In this document: positions 24,701 to 34,200 of the stretch, one piece after another
How the letters are laid out: every line of letters starts with the position of its first letter
How positions within the stretch are numbered: position 1 is the stretch's first letter
Translations under genes and position numbers: made by a program
Notes under the pieces: model-generated
What the model saw: the letters and a program-made list of their open reading frames with translations, nothing else
Told to the model about the DNA's origin: nothing
The model's database searches: none
Assembly: GCA_018389105.1 (NCBI GenBank)
Contig: JACATO010001021.1
Coordinates: forward strand, 124,001-188,000
From: Nautilus pompilius
Lineage: Eukaryota > Mollusca > Cephalopoda > Nautilida > Nautilidae
Length of the DNA stretch: 64,000 nt
Direction: 5' to 3'

Positions 24701-26339
24701 CAAAATAGTTACCTAAACAATTAAATAATAAAAAACAGCATTGCTGAGCTGAAAATCCTCTACAAAATGGCAAAGGAAAACACTCAAAATTATAATAATG
24801 AACTAGCCAAAGGTTTATTTACTTTAAAAATTTTAATTAAAATTTGAACCAACTAAGACAAAGAAAACAGCCAAGAAAACGAGTAGTTCACAGTCCTTAC
24901 ACTAAGGTTTGATTGACAAACACTGCGAGTATCACAACAAGACGCAAGATCTTTTGATTCTGGACAATCATTGATCAGTATTGATAAACTGAAACTAATA
25001 ACATGGTTTCATTTTCAATTTTCAACTGGGTGTAACGACTCAAATGAAGGATTTGTTTTATAAAAGCAAAAGATTGAGTTTGCCACATTTCCTACAGGCA
25101 AGCATTTATCATATAGCCCACTACCATAACACAGTCTAATGTCTGTTCAGAAGGAAATAATAAAATCTAACATTTTCTGTTTGTCTGTGTATTTTATTTA
25201 AATGAAAGATTAGTAAAGTTTATTTATCTAATTATAATTATTTTTATTTCGTTTTGTAAGCTCTGTAAAAGGCTGTAAGAGGCAAAATCATCAAACTATG
25301 GAAATACTTTATATAAAAAGGTTGGTGAAAACAAGTACATTTTTTTTGCATTTTCAAATGTTTTTTTTTGGTAGGCTGTTTCAGAAAATAACAAATGTGT
25401 TTTTGCCTAGATTGATATCTAGATATTTTTGTGATAATAGAATTATAATTAAAGATTCCAAGTTCTAATCCCAGTAGAGACCAGTTTGGTTTGACATTAT
25501 TGTACCTTTATCACAGGGTTTCTTCTGATCCTTCTTCGCCAGCCAGTCGACCATGTGGGTTTTCTCCAAGCAAATACTCTGGCTTCCTTCTTTGTCTGAA
25601 AATCACCAGTTCTAGTGAGGTTTTCCAAATTCATCTGGTAACTCTGATCTGGCTTGCATCTTGACACTGATCAAGAGCTCCCAACCATACCTAGGTTATT
25701 ACTTCCTTGGATGCCAAGACTACCTTCTCCCTTCTAGCTCACTGGTGGGAGGCATCCTTTAATCTCAAAAGCCAGGACAGTGGCTTACTTAAAGAAAAGG
25801 ATAAATTTTTTACAAAATTTCACCATGACAAAAACTACCTACATCTCCTCTACTCATCTGGGTAATCAGTGTTAATGATGTAAACTGCAAGAAGTGATTA
25901 AATAGAATTGAGGCTTTTCAGTCTGATTACTGTTTGAATAAGTAAATGTTTAAGTAAACCAGCCAGTTAGCTATCTCAGACCCCAGATGTTATTTATTTA
26001 TTTTGAAAGGGTTCTATATAAACTATGAAAAGCCATCTGTCCAGCTTCTCTGCCTTACAATCTTACTTGGATGCCTTACACAGTCTTCCCATAAACAGGA
26101 TGCCGCTGATTTGTGTTAATTAATTATGTTTAGTGATAAAGTCATCACAGAGTTTACCTTCTCAAAGCTGTCAGCTTTTCTTCCTGGTATCGGACGGTTT
26201 CTTTCAGGAAGTCTACTACCTGCTTTTCAGCAAACAGCGCCTGTTCTAGATGGGCCAGTGCAGTAAAAAGTTCCATGCGGACAACTTGTACCACACAGGC
26301 AAAGAAAACAGACAAGAAACAATAGAACCCAATCCTCAT
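9538..26339 (-). CDS. P4HA: Collagen prolyl 4-hydroxylase subunit alpha (13 exons, complete)
   Basis: Thirteen exons, each with fitting acceptor, donor and phase, join into 526 residues (human P4HA1 is about 534). The enzyme hydroxylates X-Pro-Gly prolines of procollagen in the ER with Fe(II), 2-oxoglutarate and ascorbate, paired with protein disulfide isomerase. Visible: signal peptide (about 1-22), N-terminal dimerisation region with an NPVNAFLL block, TPR-type peptide-binding region (about 120-250), then the double-stranded beta-helix dioxygenase. Iron ligands appear as His427 and Asp429 (HYD) and His492 (RHAACP); Lys502 (AKW) fits the 2-oxoglutarate lysine ten residues later, as in human. 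The four family cysteines (EDC, LCRG, KCRY, AACP) are present. Odd points: a probable GC donor after exon 6, and a loop after HxD about six residues shorter than in human. A paralogue lies downstream in the same orientation. The product is certain as a family; the P4HA1/2/3 subtype is not resolved. Confidence 0.93.
10655..10723 (-). CDS. P4HA: P4HA exon 12
   Basis: Acceptor ttttcag, donor AAG|gtgtga. The 23 codons MNDVEAGGATVFPGLGVKVF plus PKK match MSDVSAGGATVFPEVGASVWPKK. Phase 0 on both sides. Confidence 0.9.
11370..12370 (+). mobile_element. Decayed Tc1/mariner transposon
   Basis: Conceptual translation across several frames gives Tc1 transposase landmarks in order: FVDKSLLNL-SYFGKFGAF with KVRRKSGERF near 11.76-11.83 kb (second catalytic region), FLQDHF near 12.01 kb, and ELYPIENIWAVVGQ at 12070-12108, the degenerate form of SPDLNPIENLW. 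The end resembles the usual PxRMxxVLxxKG tail. Multiple stops and shifts show it is dead. It sits in intron 11 of P4HA, opposite to the gene. Terminal repeats could not be fixed. Confidence 0.8.
13236..13294. mobile_element. 59-bp hAT-type micro-MITE with perfect target duplication
   Basis: Begins CAGGGGCGGACTGAG and ends with its exact inverse. It is flanked by identical 8-bp direct repeats tctaccaa at 13228-13235 and 13295-13302, the hAT-size duplication. The interior is a partial duplication of CCATCGGTCAA. It lies in intron 11 of P4HA. A 266-bp relative is at 35186. Confidence 0.9.
13423..13470 (-). CDS. P4HA: P4HA exon 11 (48-bp microexon)
   Basis: Acceptor tttcag, donor TAC|gtgagt. It encodes SAKNMDGNRIATFLIY, equivalent to the GTGNRIATWLFY strand. 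The part before GNR is about six residues shorter than in human P4HA, so the loop after HxD is trimmed. Confidence 0.87.
13930..13983 (-). CDS. P4HA: P4HA exon 10 (HxD iron-binding motif)
   Basis: Eighteen codons: VANYGIGGHYELHYDFFV, between cag and GTT|gtaggt. HYD supplies two of the three iron ligands. The family equivalent is VANYGVGGQYEPHFDF. Confidence 0.9.
14053..14091 (+). repeat. (CA)n microsatellite with one extra C
   Basis: CA run broken once by CACCACA. It lies in intron 9 of P4HA, about 70 bp from exon 10. Confidence 0.92.
14467..14566 (-). CDS. P4HA: P4HA exon 9
   Basis: AG plus C gives Ser. The exon reads AWVDQGEHPKIASIYSRIKS then VTGMNLASAESLQ, matching SAWLSGYENPVVSRINMRIQDLTGLDVSTAEELQ. 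The donor CAG|gtacac is in phase 0. Confidence 0.9.
14640..14840 (-). repeat. SINE-like copy (shared core)
   Basis: The reverse complement contains TTTCCTCTCGCATCTAAAAA, a diverged version of the core TTCCTCTCACATCTGAAAA found at 16.7 and 46.8 kb. The sequence 5' of it looks like a degenerate tRNA-type head. It lies in intron 8 of P4HA. Confidence 0.5.
15098..15168 (-). CDS. P4HA: P4HA exon 8
   Basis: Acceptor cag, donor AG|gtaggt (phase 0 in, 2 out). It encodes LKRSFVVSGVTGKTQPTEHR then INK, aligning with LRRATISNPITGDLETVHYRISK of human P4HA. Confidence 0.88.
15611..15784 (-). CDS. P4HA: P4HA exon 7
   Basis: Acceptor tttag, donor AAT|gtaagt, phase 0 on both sides, 58 codons. The translation KLKCRYVHDRTPFLKLAPVK aligns with the family segment KLFCRYHDGNRNPKFILAP, and the exon ends VLKTLATPN as the strand before the catalytic core (DLAKPRL). 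Confidence 0.9.
16561..16870 (+). repeat. SINE-like copy with conserved core
   Basis: The 5' part resembles a degenerate tRNA promoter (TGGTCATGTGGTAAGAC, later GGTTTATCTCC). It is followed by the core TTTCCTCTCACATCTGAAAA and GTTCTTGTAGGG, both present in the 46.7-kb copy. It lies in intron 6 of P4HA. Confidence 0.65.
16977..17164 (-). CDS. P4HA: P4HA exon 6 (linker to catalytic domain; GC donor)
   Basis: A from exon 5 plus AT makes Asn, and the exon continues PNHQRAQSNKVYFEKL to YEVLCRGKNSK. The next exon needs phase 0, which is met by AAAG|gcaagt, a full match to the GC-AG donor consensus. The nearby GT (gtacca) would leave phase 1 and shift the frame unless a weak alternative acceptor were used. 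Confidence 0.87.
17570..18560 (+). mobile_element. LINE (non-LTR retrotransposon) reverse transcriptase remnant
   Basis: Broken translation follows the order of a CR1/Jockey-like reverse transcriptase: IGKMLELIIKDKLTDHM near 17.81 kb, VDAIYQDFTKLFEMAP near 17.89 kb (YLDFSKAFDxVPH equivalent), then FTSKVLQGSAVRPLILLLYA with NDNDIG at 18.06-18.13 kb (the GVPQGSVLGPLLFLLYINDI block), and a WQINFN segment at 18.23 kb. Stops and shifts throughout, and the FADD aspartates are lost. It lies in intron 5 of P4HA. Confidence 0.78.
20070..20121 (-). CDS. P4HA: P4HA exon 5 (52-bp microexon of TPR region)
   Basis: This short exon begins after cag at 20122-20124 and ends at A|gtaagc. It encodes KGNIRHALSLVNELLSI, corresponding to human GDLDKALLLTKKLLEL. 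The phase (0 in, 1 out) fits its neighbours exactly. Confidence 0.87.
21437..21597 (-). CDS. P4HA: P4HA exon 4 (TPR peptide-binding domain)
   Basis: G plus CT completes Ala. The exon then reads EDCYEIGKLAYNTEDFYHT and ILWMEEALAKW, the best-conserved TPR helices of the family including the first structural cysteine. The donor AAG|gtacag is in phase 0. An N-glycosylation sequon NET lies in the exon. Confidence 0.92.
21837..21883 (+). repeat. (CA)n microsatellite with one extra C
   Basis: CA run broken once by CACCACA, the same interruption as at 14.07 kb. It lies in intron 3 of P4HA. Confidence 0.92.
23855..24016 (-). CDS. P4HA: P4HA exon 3 (start of peptide-binding domain)
   Basis: The exon lies between ag|GTGTC and CCG|gtaggt, phase 1 in and phase 1 out. 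The translation contains DDFYGAAKAILRLQDTYQL, the diagnostic GAAKALLRLQDTY region of the P4HA peptide-substrate-binding domain. Confidence 0.9.
24216..24367 (-). CDS. P4HA: P4HA exon 2
   Basis: The acceptor ag precedes CATTACTGG and the donor is G|gtgag. AG from exon 1 plus C makes Ser, and the reading continues ITGKYERLIDKYLRNP and then the family block ENPVNAFLLVKRL. It is 152 bp, identical in length to exon 2 of the paralogue, with a possible N-glycosylation sequon NST near its end. Confidence 0.88.
26158..26339 (-). CDS. P4HA: P4HA exon 1 (signal peptide, start codon)
   Basis: The ATG is at 26339 on the minus strand. The exon gives 60 residues: a hydrophobic signal peptide, then ELFTALAHLEQALFAEK, which matches the N-terminal helix of P4HA. 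The donor reads AG|gtaaac, leaving phase 2. Its 182-bp length equals exon 1 of the paralogue at 4135-4316. No 5' UTR exon or TATA box could be assigned upstream. Confidence 0.85.
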
Positions 26340-26765
26340 CCTTCAAAACTAAAAAAAAGTTGGCATTAGAGTTGTGCAGCAGCTTCACCTGAAGAGAAAG
26401 TAGATGACTGTGACAAATCACCTTGGTCACATGTGATTAATGACTTTCAGTGCAGCCTGAGAGATTATATCTGCATTCAGGTTATTTGGTCCAATCTAGA
26501 ATTTTTTTTTAGAGAGTCATTAAATTCATTTTGTTGTGGCATCTTTAAATGCTTACTTTATTAGCTTAGCAACTTTTGTAATGAATTCATTTTTTTGTTT
26601 TGTTTTGTTTTTTTAAAGGAAAAAAGTTAATGTTGTACAAATTTTTGTGAACATAATTTATGAAAATAATTTTGTCAGAAGATTTCAAATCTTCTGCAAC
26701 TCTATGGATGATAAAAATGATTTTCTATTTATAATGTGTTTATTGATTCTATACTCAAATATACT

Positions 26766-26829
26766 ACAGAGAGAGAGAGATGACGTCAGTACAGAGAGAG
26801 AGAGAGAGAGAGAGAGATGACATCAGTAC

Positions 26830-26866
<37 letters not shown>

Positions 26867-26915
26867 AGAGAGATGACGTCAGTATAGAGAGAGAGAGAGA
26901 GATGACGTCAGTCAG

Positions 26916-26951
<36 letters not shown>

Positions 26952-27062
26952 GTCAGTATAGAGAGAGAGAGAGAGAGAGAGAGAGATGAGTCAGAGAGAG
27001 AGAGAGAGAGAGAGAGATAGATGACATCAGTACAGAGAGAGAGAGAGAGATGACGTCAGTAT

Positions 27063-27093
<31 letters not shown>

Positions 27094-27096
27094 GTC

Positions 27097-27136
<40 letters not shown>

Positions 27137-27142
27137 GTCAGT

Positions 27143-27180
<38 letters not shown>

Positions 27181-27207
27181 GTCAGTACAGAGAGAGAGAG
27201 AGAGAGA
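26766..27207 (+). repeat. (GA)n array punctuated by TGACGTCAGT
   Basis: Runs of AGAGAG are interrupted about eleven times by GATGACGTCAGTA(C/T)AGAGA or near variants (gatgacatcag, gatgagtcag). Spacing is irregular. The interrupting octamer TGACGTCA is the palindromic CRE/ATF site. It lies in the interval between the P4HA and LPMO genes. Confidence 0.9.
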
Positions 27208-28146
27208 GCAAGAGACTTTCTCTTAAAACACAATCAATTTGCTAAGATCATTAAAAGATACTGTATGATCGCAGAAAATAATTGCTCACGTATGTGAAAG
27301 TGTATTTAATTTCTCATTATTCATTTTTTAAAAAAAAACAAACAGCATTATCGTTCATTTTATGGAAAAGAAACAAGATGGGAATGATATATTTAGCAAC
27401 AAATTTTCAGTATTTGTTTTCCTTCCCTATTATATTTCACCATTACAGAGAATCTTGGCAGAAATTATTTCCCATAATCGGTATCCTGTTTCATATTCCC
27501 ATTAAGTCTTGCTGGTAATTATCATTTAGTATGTAATCATATGGCATGTACATTTTTTGAAATGAGTTCCGGAAATTATTTTTCTTTACTGGCAGAATCC
27601 CATCAATTCTGTTAACTAATAAAAATGAACAAATGGTTTCTTAGGTTGCAGGCCCCAAGGCAGCACACTGGGCTTGACATTAAAGCAGCCCAAATCTAAA
27701 ATGGCCATATGCAAATGGTAGAATTTCATGCCCTCCAAACTCTCATCTGCTTGATATTTTTTTTTTTTTTGGAAGGTTTAGCCATGTAAGAATTTCCACA
27801 TTCGTGTAGTCGTGCAGTATATTAAATGTCTTTGAATTAATTTTCCACTTAAAAACTTAAAGAATAGCTCAATGCATGTCTAGCAATTTGAAGATATGGA
27901 AGACCCAGGGACAGTTATTACAGGAGCAAGCTGTTATAGCAACATTTAGTCCTTATTAAACATGTAGATGAGCAATATTCTATAATTAACATTTAACCCT
28001 TTGATTATAGAGTAAAAAGAAAACATGGCATTGGGCATAGTTTTATCTCTACGTCTAATAACTAGGCCCAATGGTCTCTCCCCTATAGTAATTAGGTTAG
28101 GAGAGAAGAAAAATCAAATGAAAGGTGGAAGGATAGAATTAAATAA

Positions 28147-28182
28147 ACACACGCACGCACGCGCGCGCACACACACACACAC
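28147..28182 (+). repeat. (CACG)/(CG)/(CA) mixed repeat
   Basis: Alternating purine-pyrimidine run CACGCACGCACGCGCGCGCA followed by CA; could adopt Z-DNA. Confidence 0.85.
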
Positions 28183-30738
28183 TCAATCATATATCTTTAT
28201 GAAGATAGAAATTCTCAGTAATATTTTATGGGAGAAGCTATAATATTGATTTTTTTCACGGTCTGGTTAAAAGAGCTTTGGACCCTGTTAACTTTAATGA
28301 CTATTATCAATAACTACCTCTAAAATCATTAATTTGACAGGCACTATGTTCTTCCAGACCATGAAATGTAAAACCAGAACCAATTTGTGTACTGTTCTGT
28401 ATTGATGGCATTTTAAATAGGTGTGCAATTACCAGGCTTTTATTAAAAAAGAAAAAAATGAAGCTGAGATACTGGGAAGGACTCAGCATAATGGAGGTAC
28501 AGATTCTGGAGATCTTAAGCAGACCAAATATTTAAATGTCTGTAGGGTAATTAAAACTGGATCTGTCTAGTTCAACTTTGTACACTTGCAAGAAATGTTT
28601 AACAGAGTAGACATATGAATGTGTGGACAATGCTGTAGCTTTCTGCCATAGATTAACCGACCTGTCTCGGTATTGGAAACCAGCAGAACTGGAGCAGATC
28701 ACAAGCCGTGTGAATGTCTGTCTCACGTGCTACTTGTACCATAATCTTGCTCCTTTGTAAGCATTCATTACTGCGTGATTGGAGATGGAAATTTTCGATC
28801 TGTCTAATTTCTATGACCCCCCCCCCCCCCATTTATGCTAGGGGACCCCAGAATCTGCTGCATCAGTAACTGCTAGCAATAACTTTACCCAAATGAAAAA
28901 AAAAAGATATAAAACAATTATTTAAAAATTTTAAAATATAGATAAATAATTAAATTTAAACAAATAAACTAAATATATAATAATAATAATAATGTCAAAT
29001 TTACAATGTTTAAATAAAAACAAAACAATAACCCTAAATACAACCAGCTGAACAGATATAATAAATGCCTAAACTTCCTAAAGAGTTAAGCAAGTGAGAA
29101 ATTGGAAGAAAAATTAGTAATGCATCCAGGAAACTCAGCTGATTTTACTTAATAGCTTTGTATTGACAGGGTGGATAGTTTAAGATGAACAACTGTCATT
29201 TTTTAAAAAAACTGGCAGATATGCTAAGTTGATGCAAATACAAATGAGACGTTCAGTCACCATAACACAACTTGTGAAAAGATGTTTATCTATTAACCCC
29301 CCTTCTGCCATGGTCCATTATCCTGTGGCAGGGTTACAAGATTTTAATTCTTACTTGAATCAACTTCCTGACCTTTTCTGAATTTTCACATCATTTTATC
29401 TTAAAAGCCCTTTTGCACTTCTACATCTGAAAAGAACTGCTGATAAAATAGCAGTGGCTAAAAACAAGAATCATACCTTTATATATATTCAGTCACCAGT
29501 TAAGGTTATATACCTTCTCCCTTCCTTCTTTTATTCTATAACCTTAAAAACAGATATTTGTGGCTTCTCTTATTAAAAATAAAATTAATCAATAGTAATA
29601 AAACTGCCCTTTTATTGTATAAAAATATTACCATTTTTTTTGGAAAAATGAATTGTTTTCGCCTTAGATAAGCTGAAAAACAGTGCTATTAGCTTAGTGA
29701 ATGGCACCTGCCTCTTGTGATACTGGAATGATTGAACTGTTATTTATTTAAAATGAATTTGAGCAGAATGACATGAGACCTGTCCATATTCAACACAGGT
29801 ATGGGTAATTTTAACACTGATAACCAAAAGCATTTTCCCCTAACTACACTTGTGTAAAACTCCTTTAAATGATCACTGCTTGACTGAAGATTCAATACAT
29901 AGACAATTCATTCCATAACCAAAAATCATTTTTTAAAAAAAAAATTATCTAAACTAACCAATGATTTCCAGAGAATTTTAGTAAAGGTACATTTTTAAAT
30001 TGTTTTATAAACCTGTTGTACACGTATGCGATGGCACTTCTGTTGGATGTACATCATATATATATGTTTAGGGTTAACTGAGACTAGTTGTTAAAGAGGA
30101 TTAAAGCCTTGCCCACATAATTGCTGGTGCTATAACAATTTACCTCCCATAACAACTACCCCTGGTAGTCTCCCTTGATGTTTGCTTGTGCATAGTTCTG
30201 CTGAACGGTACTTGTATTGGTTCTGATATCAATATCTATACTTTTTAGATATGGATGCATAGTTTTGATAATTCGAGCACTGAAATGAAATTGTGAACAT
30301 ACGTAAAATATATGCGTTGTGTGAACATTGGTTCTTGTTAGTGGATTTTAAACTGGTTTGAATTGCTGGCTCTTGGAATGAACTGACTGCAAGACTGTTG
30401 GATTCGGGACTGTGGATTCTATAAAAAAGGAAAACAGAACTGTACCCAAAATAGATTTTAATCAGAATATTCCAACAAATGCTTTTCTTTTTGTCTAATT
30501 TAAATGACTTCTAGTACATACAGCAAGATAAAAAAATTGATTCACAACAGAATGAAGTTTTATTTTCGTATATATTTTTTTCCTTTCCACCATTAGTTTC
30601 AAAATGGATGGATGTGGGTAGAAGATGATGATGATGATGTGCGGATCTTGTAAATAACTTTGTTCGATTTATAAACAAATGAATCTTGCCATTTGCTTAC
30701 TAGGGATGAAAAGAAAAATAAGAAAGAAAACAAACAGC

Positions 30739-31298
30739 TTAGGACAAGAAATAAAACAGATAATAAACGAATAGCAGACACACGGACTTGGTTTTAGAGT
30801 AAGGGTGTGTTAAAGGGGAGCCATTTGTGATGACGCTTTGAATGTATCTCCAGTACCAGTCCGGAATGTTCTTTTGCAGTTTCGGTTCTCTCATTTTAGG
30901 CTGGATCAAGTCAATTTCAGTGTCTGGATAGTAATCATAAGCATTGGCAGCTCTCTTGACTTTCTTGGCAACAGGCTGCATGGCCATCCTGGTTATTAAC
31001 CTCGAAGTCCCTCCATCCACGCCAGCTGGGTCCAGTAAGCTTTTCCTCCCCTTCTCGCCAACCACTCTTCCCGAACAGTTTGAAGGTGAGACGGCTCGGT
31101 CCACTTCAACTTTCACACATCGATGGAACCGGTCTCTGCGCTTCACCTTCAGCAGACATTTCGAAGTTGTCGCTGGTTCTTTTCCAATTAAAACACCAGG
31201 ATAATTTCCAATACTAACATCTGCACAACCATAAAACTGTTTCCAAACTCTGCATCTGGGACAGATTCTTCCACTAGATCTCCTGCCCCGGATTTCAC
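30739..31298 (-). CDS. AA15 LPMO last exon, form B (alternative tail)
   Basis: Acceptor gttttag at 31299 onwards, phase 1. It reads EIRGRRSSGRICPRCRVWKQ, then FYGCADVSIGNYPGVLIGKE. It is aligned without gaps to form A over the first 31 residues, with CxxC in the same place, so it is a duplicated exon. The tail is different and not lysine-repetitive (AYDYYPDTEIDL, IPDWYWRYIQSV), but WYWR resembles WWYRR in form A. It ends with a hydrophobic LLFVYYLFYFLS. The final residues may belong to the 3' UTR if a further splice exists. Confidence 0.82.
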
Positions 31299-34200
31299 CT
31301 AAAACAAATAGAAATATTTGACATCTATATATATTGTATATATGCTAACAGCCTAATTACTAACTAGATATGAAACATCGTACTCCAAATTTAAACACAT
31401 TAACTAAATTTTAATGCAAATAGTCACATATCCAGTTTCCTATGACAGATAGAAAATCTCTATGACTGAAAGGGTTGTTTTCAAACTTTTGCTGAGTAAT
31501 ACTTTTTCTTTCATTGAAATACCTTTGTTTATGCTTGATGAATTATACTACAGGTGAGTCTACATTTGTAGCTATCGAAGTAAATTGCACGTTATTGCAG
31601 AACCACAAAGTTATAATGAAGAAAGGGTACTTTGAGATTAATAATATAGATAAGTTATTAGAAATGACATTTGCATTTATAAAATAAGTTCTGTCTATTC
31701 AATTGCTGCCTGGTGGTCTGTGCTGTTTTAAGGTCATCAATACGAAAAAAATTGTTTATGTCTCTTTATTAATACAAGTTACTCGTCCATTTTCTGTTTG
31801 TATATGAAACCATATTTTTTGTTCAGATCTTTTACCGAAATCTAATGAATGAAACTGCATTTAACATCTTAGTTTTTTAGAGTTATTTCCCTTGGATTAT
31901 GTATTATATTAATCCCCCCTTTTTGGTTTTTAGATTTGTCTTTATTTTTAAAAAAATACTTTAAAAAAAATTTTTTTTTTACATAATTTCTTTCATTTTT
32001 AGGAAACAAAACAATGGCTTTATTTAAATAAAGCAATTAATAGATCTGAAGAATTTTGTTTTTTTTTTTTTTTTTCCTAATAGCTGGGAATCAATTGGAA
32101 TAAAGTATGCACCTGTACAAAACAGGTAAATTGATTATTGAAGATGGAATTTGAAACTGAAAAAAAGAGAGAGAGATAAACTAACAAAAAAATATTATGT
32201 AACTTTTCTTTTCTTTTGTACTAAATATTGATAGCATTTTTCAACAGAAAAAGTTTTTCACAATATTTTCTGACTTTGTGAAAATAGCACTGCTACTAGA
32301 GTAATGCTACCGCTTATCATAGAAATTTCCAGGTGTATCTATCACCACCTGAAAATGCTTCATCATCTTAGGAAAAAAAATTTTTTTTGACCTGTCATCA
32401 TCAACAGATTAGCACTGATAGAAGTGGACCAGTTTGATTTCATGAGTTTAATGTTTTCTTTATTAACATTAACCTTGACTTCACCCAGTACATGACGTGG
32501 AAGTATTCCAGATTGCTGACTGGAGCATGAATACAGCAACAAGGCAAGTTTACTGGAAGATCAATAAATGATAATTCCCAGGTTTGGGGGGGTGGGGAGG
32601 GGAGGGGAGGGGAGGGAGGGTTTGAAAAAAAAAGTCACAAAAATTTATGTCTAGAACTTAGTGTTTCTTCTGTTTGTTCTTTTTGACAAAATCGTAAAGG
32701 TGTTTAGAAATATATGTGTATAAGATTTTTTTTCTTTTTATAACAGAAGACTTCATTGCTAACAAGTTGATGCATAAACCTTGAGAGGGGATCTTCGACT
32801 TTACTTGCCAACCTACCAGCTGTTTTGGAAAGTTGATCGCTCATTGGCTTGTCTTTTCTTTCCTTTTAGAGTTCGCTTTCAGTGCTTGACAGTGCACACC
32901 AATTAAAGGCTAGCTTACCCGTAACAGACTCACTGCAGCTATACAAAACATGTGATATCGACCATAAATTCATTGCTCCGTTTTGTATATATATATTACT
33001 GTAAATGTGATTTCACGTCTTTTTTAAATAAAATTATTAAATCAAAATAAAAAGTGTTTTTTTTTGGCACAAACTTAAATTTTTCACAAATAATTTTAAA
33101 AGATTTTTTCCATTTTTAACACTATGTAATTAGACTGATTTTCTAATAAAGTAAAACGGAACGTGGGTACAGATCTAAATGACTTAGAGAGATTTTAATT
33201 TGTGTTACTAACTCATCTGAATGAATTAATAAATAATTTTTATTTAAAATATACAAAAGCTCTTCGAAGCATAATATTTGAGTTGTTACCAAGAACCAAC
33301 AACAGTGAGAAAAGAACGCTTGTAGCGTTATACTTATTACCTCCCTTAGATCATTTGAGTTCATGGTTGAAAACACATGAATAGATGCGAAAAAAAATGA
33401 ATTTACAAAATTAAAACGTATAGGTTTTTACTTTGTGATTTAATTTTTGTTGTTGTCTTGTGTTTCGTTTTGTTATTTGTTCTGCACGCGAACTAAATGT
33501 ACATTTTCGCTTCGTGTCCACCTGTGGAGACGCAACGGAACTAAAATGGCAGCCCGCCATTATTTGTAGTCGTAGCAAGTTCCTCCGGTAAAAAGCAGAG
33601 CCACGGACAAACAGATGGAACAGAGGTCGCCGGACAAAAGGTGGACCGCGGACTCGCTCAAAGACTTCAATCTCCTCCGGTACCACCAGGGATAACTTCC
33701 GATCGCCCTGCTTTTGATTTTCGGGCACTTCTTCCTGCGACCACGGACGACAACTCCGCCGGACTTCCGACATTTTTTTTTCCTCGGCCGCTTACGTCTC
33801 CGCGTCGGCTTCTTCTTCTTCTTCTTCGGCCGCTTACGTCTCGGTTTCAGTTTCTTCTTCTTCTTCTTCTTCGGCCGCTTACGTCCCGGCGTCAGCTTCT
33901 TTTTCTTCTTCCCCGCTACCTCCTCCTTACCACCGGTGGTAACGGTGGCCCCGCCCTTCTTTGACCCTTTGATTTTCTTCACGATCGGATACTTGGGCTT
34001 GCAGGTGTCGATCCTTACTGGTTTCTTGCCGACCTTGACCTTGGCGTATTTGCCGATGCTCACGTCGGCGCAGCCGTAGAACTGCTCCTGAGGCCCGCAG
34101 CCGACGCAGCTCGTCCCATTGGCTGCTGTACCCCAGCTGTTACCTGAAAGAGTCCGGAGGGGAATCGTTTATACAAAAGGCCTCACCTAGCGGATTTTAA

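Noticed and set aside
26766-27207. CRISPR-like array of spacers and repeats
   Set aside because: Repeats are GA microsatellite of variable length and the constant part is the short spacer; animal DNA.
33641-34079. Plus-strand frames opposite LPMO last exon A
   Set aside because: Antisense shadows of the Lys/Arg repeat; the minus strand carries the conserved LPMO block and correct splice phase.
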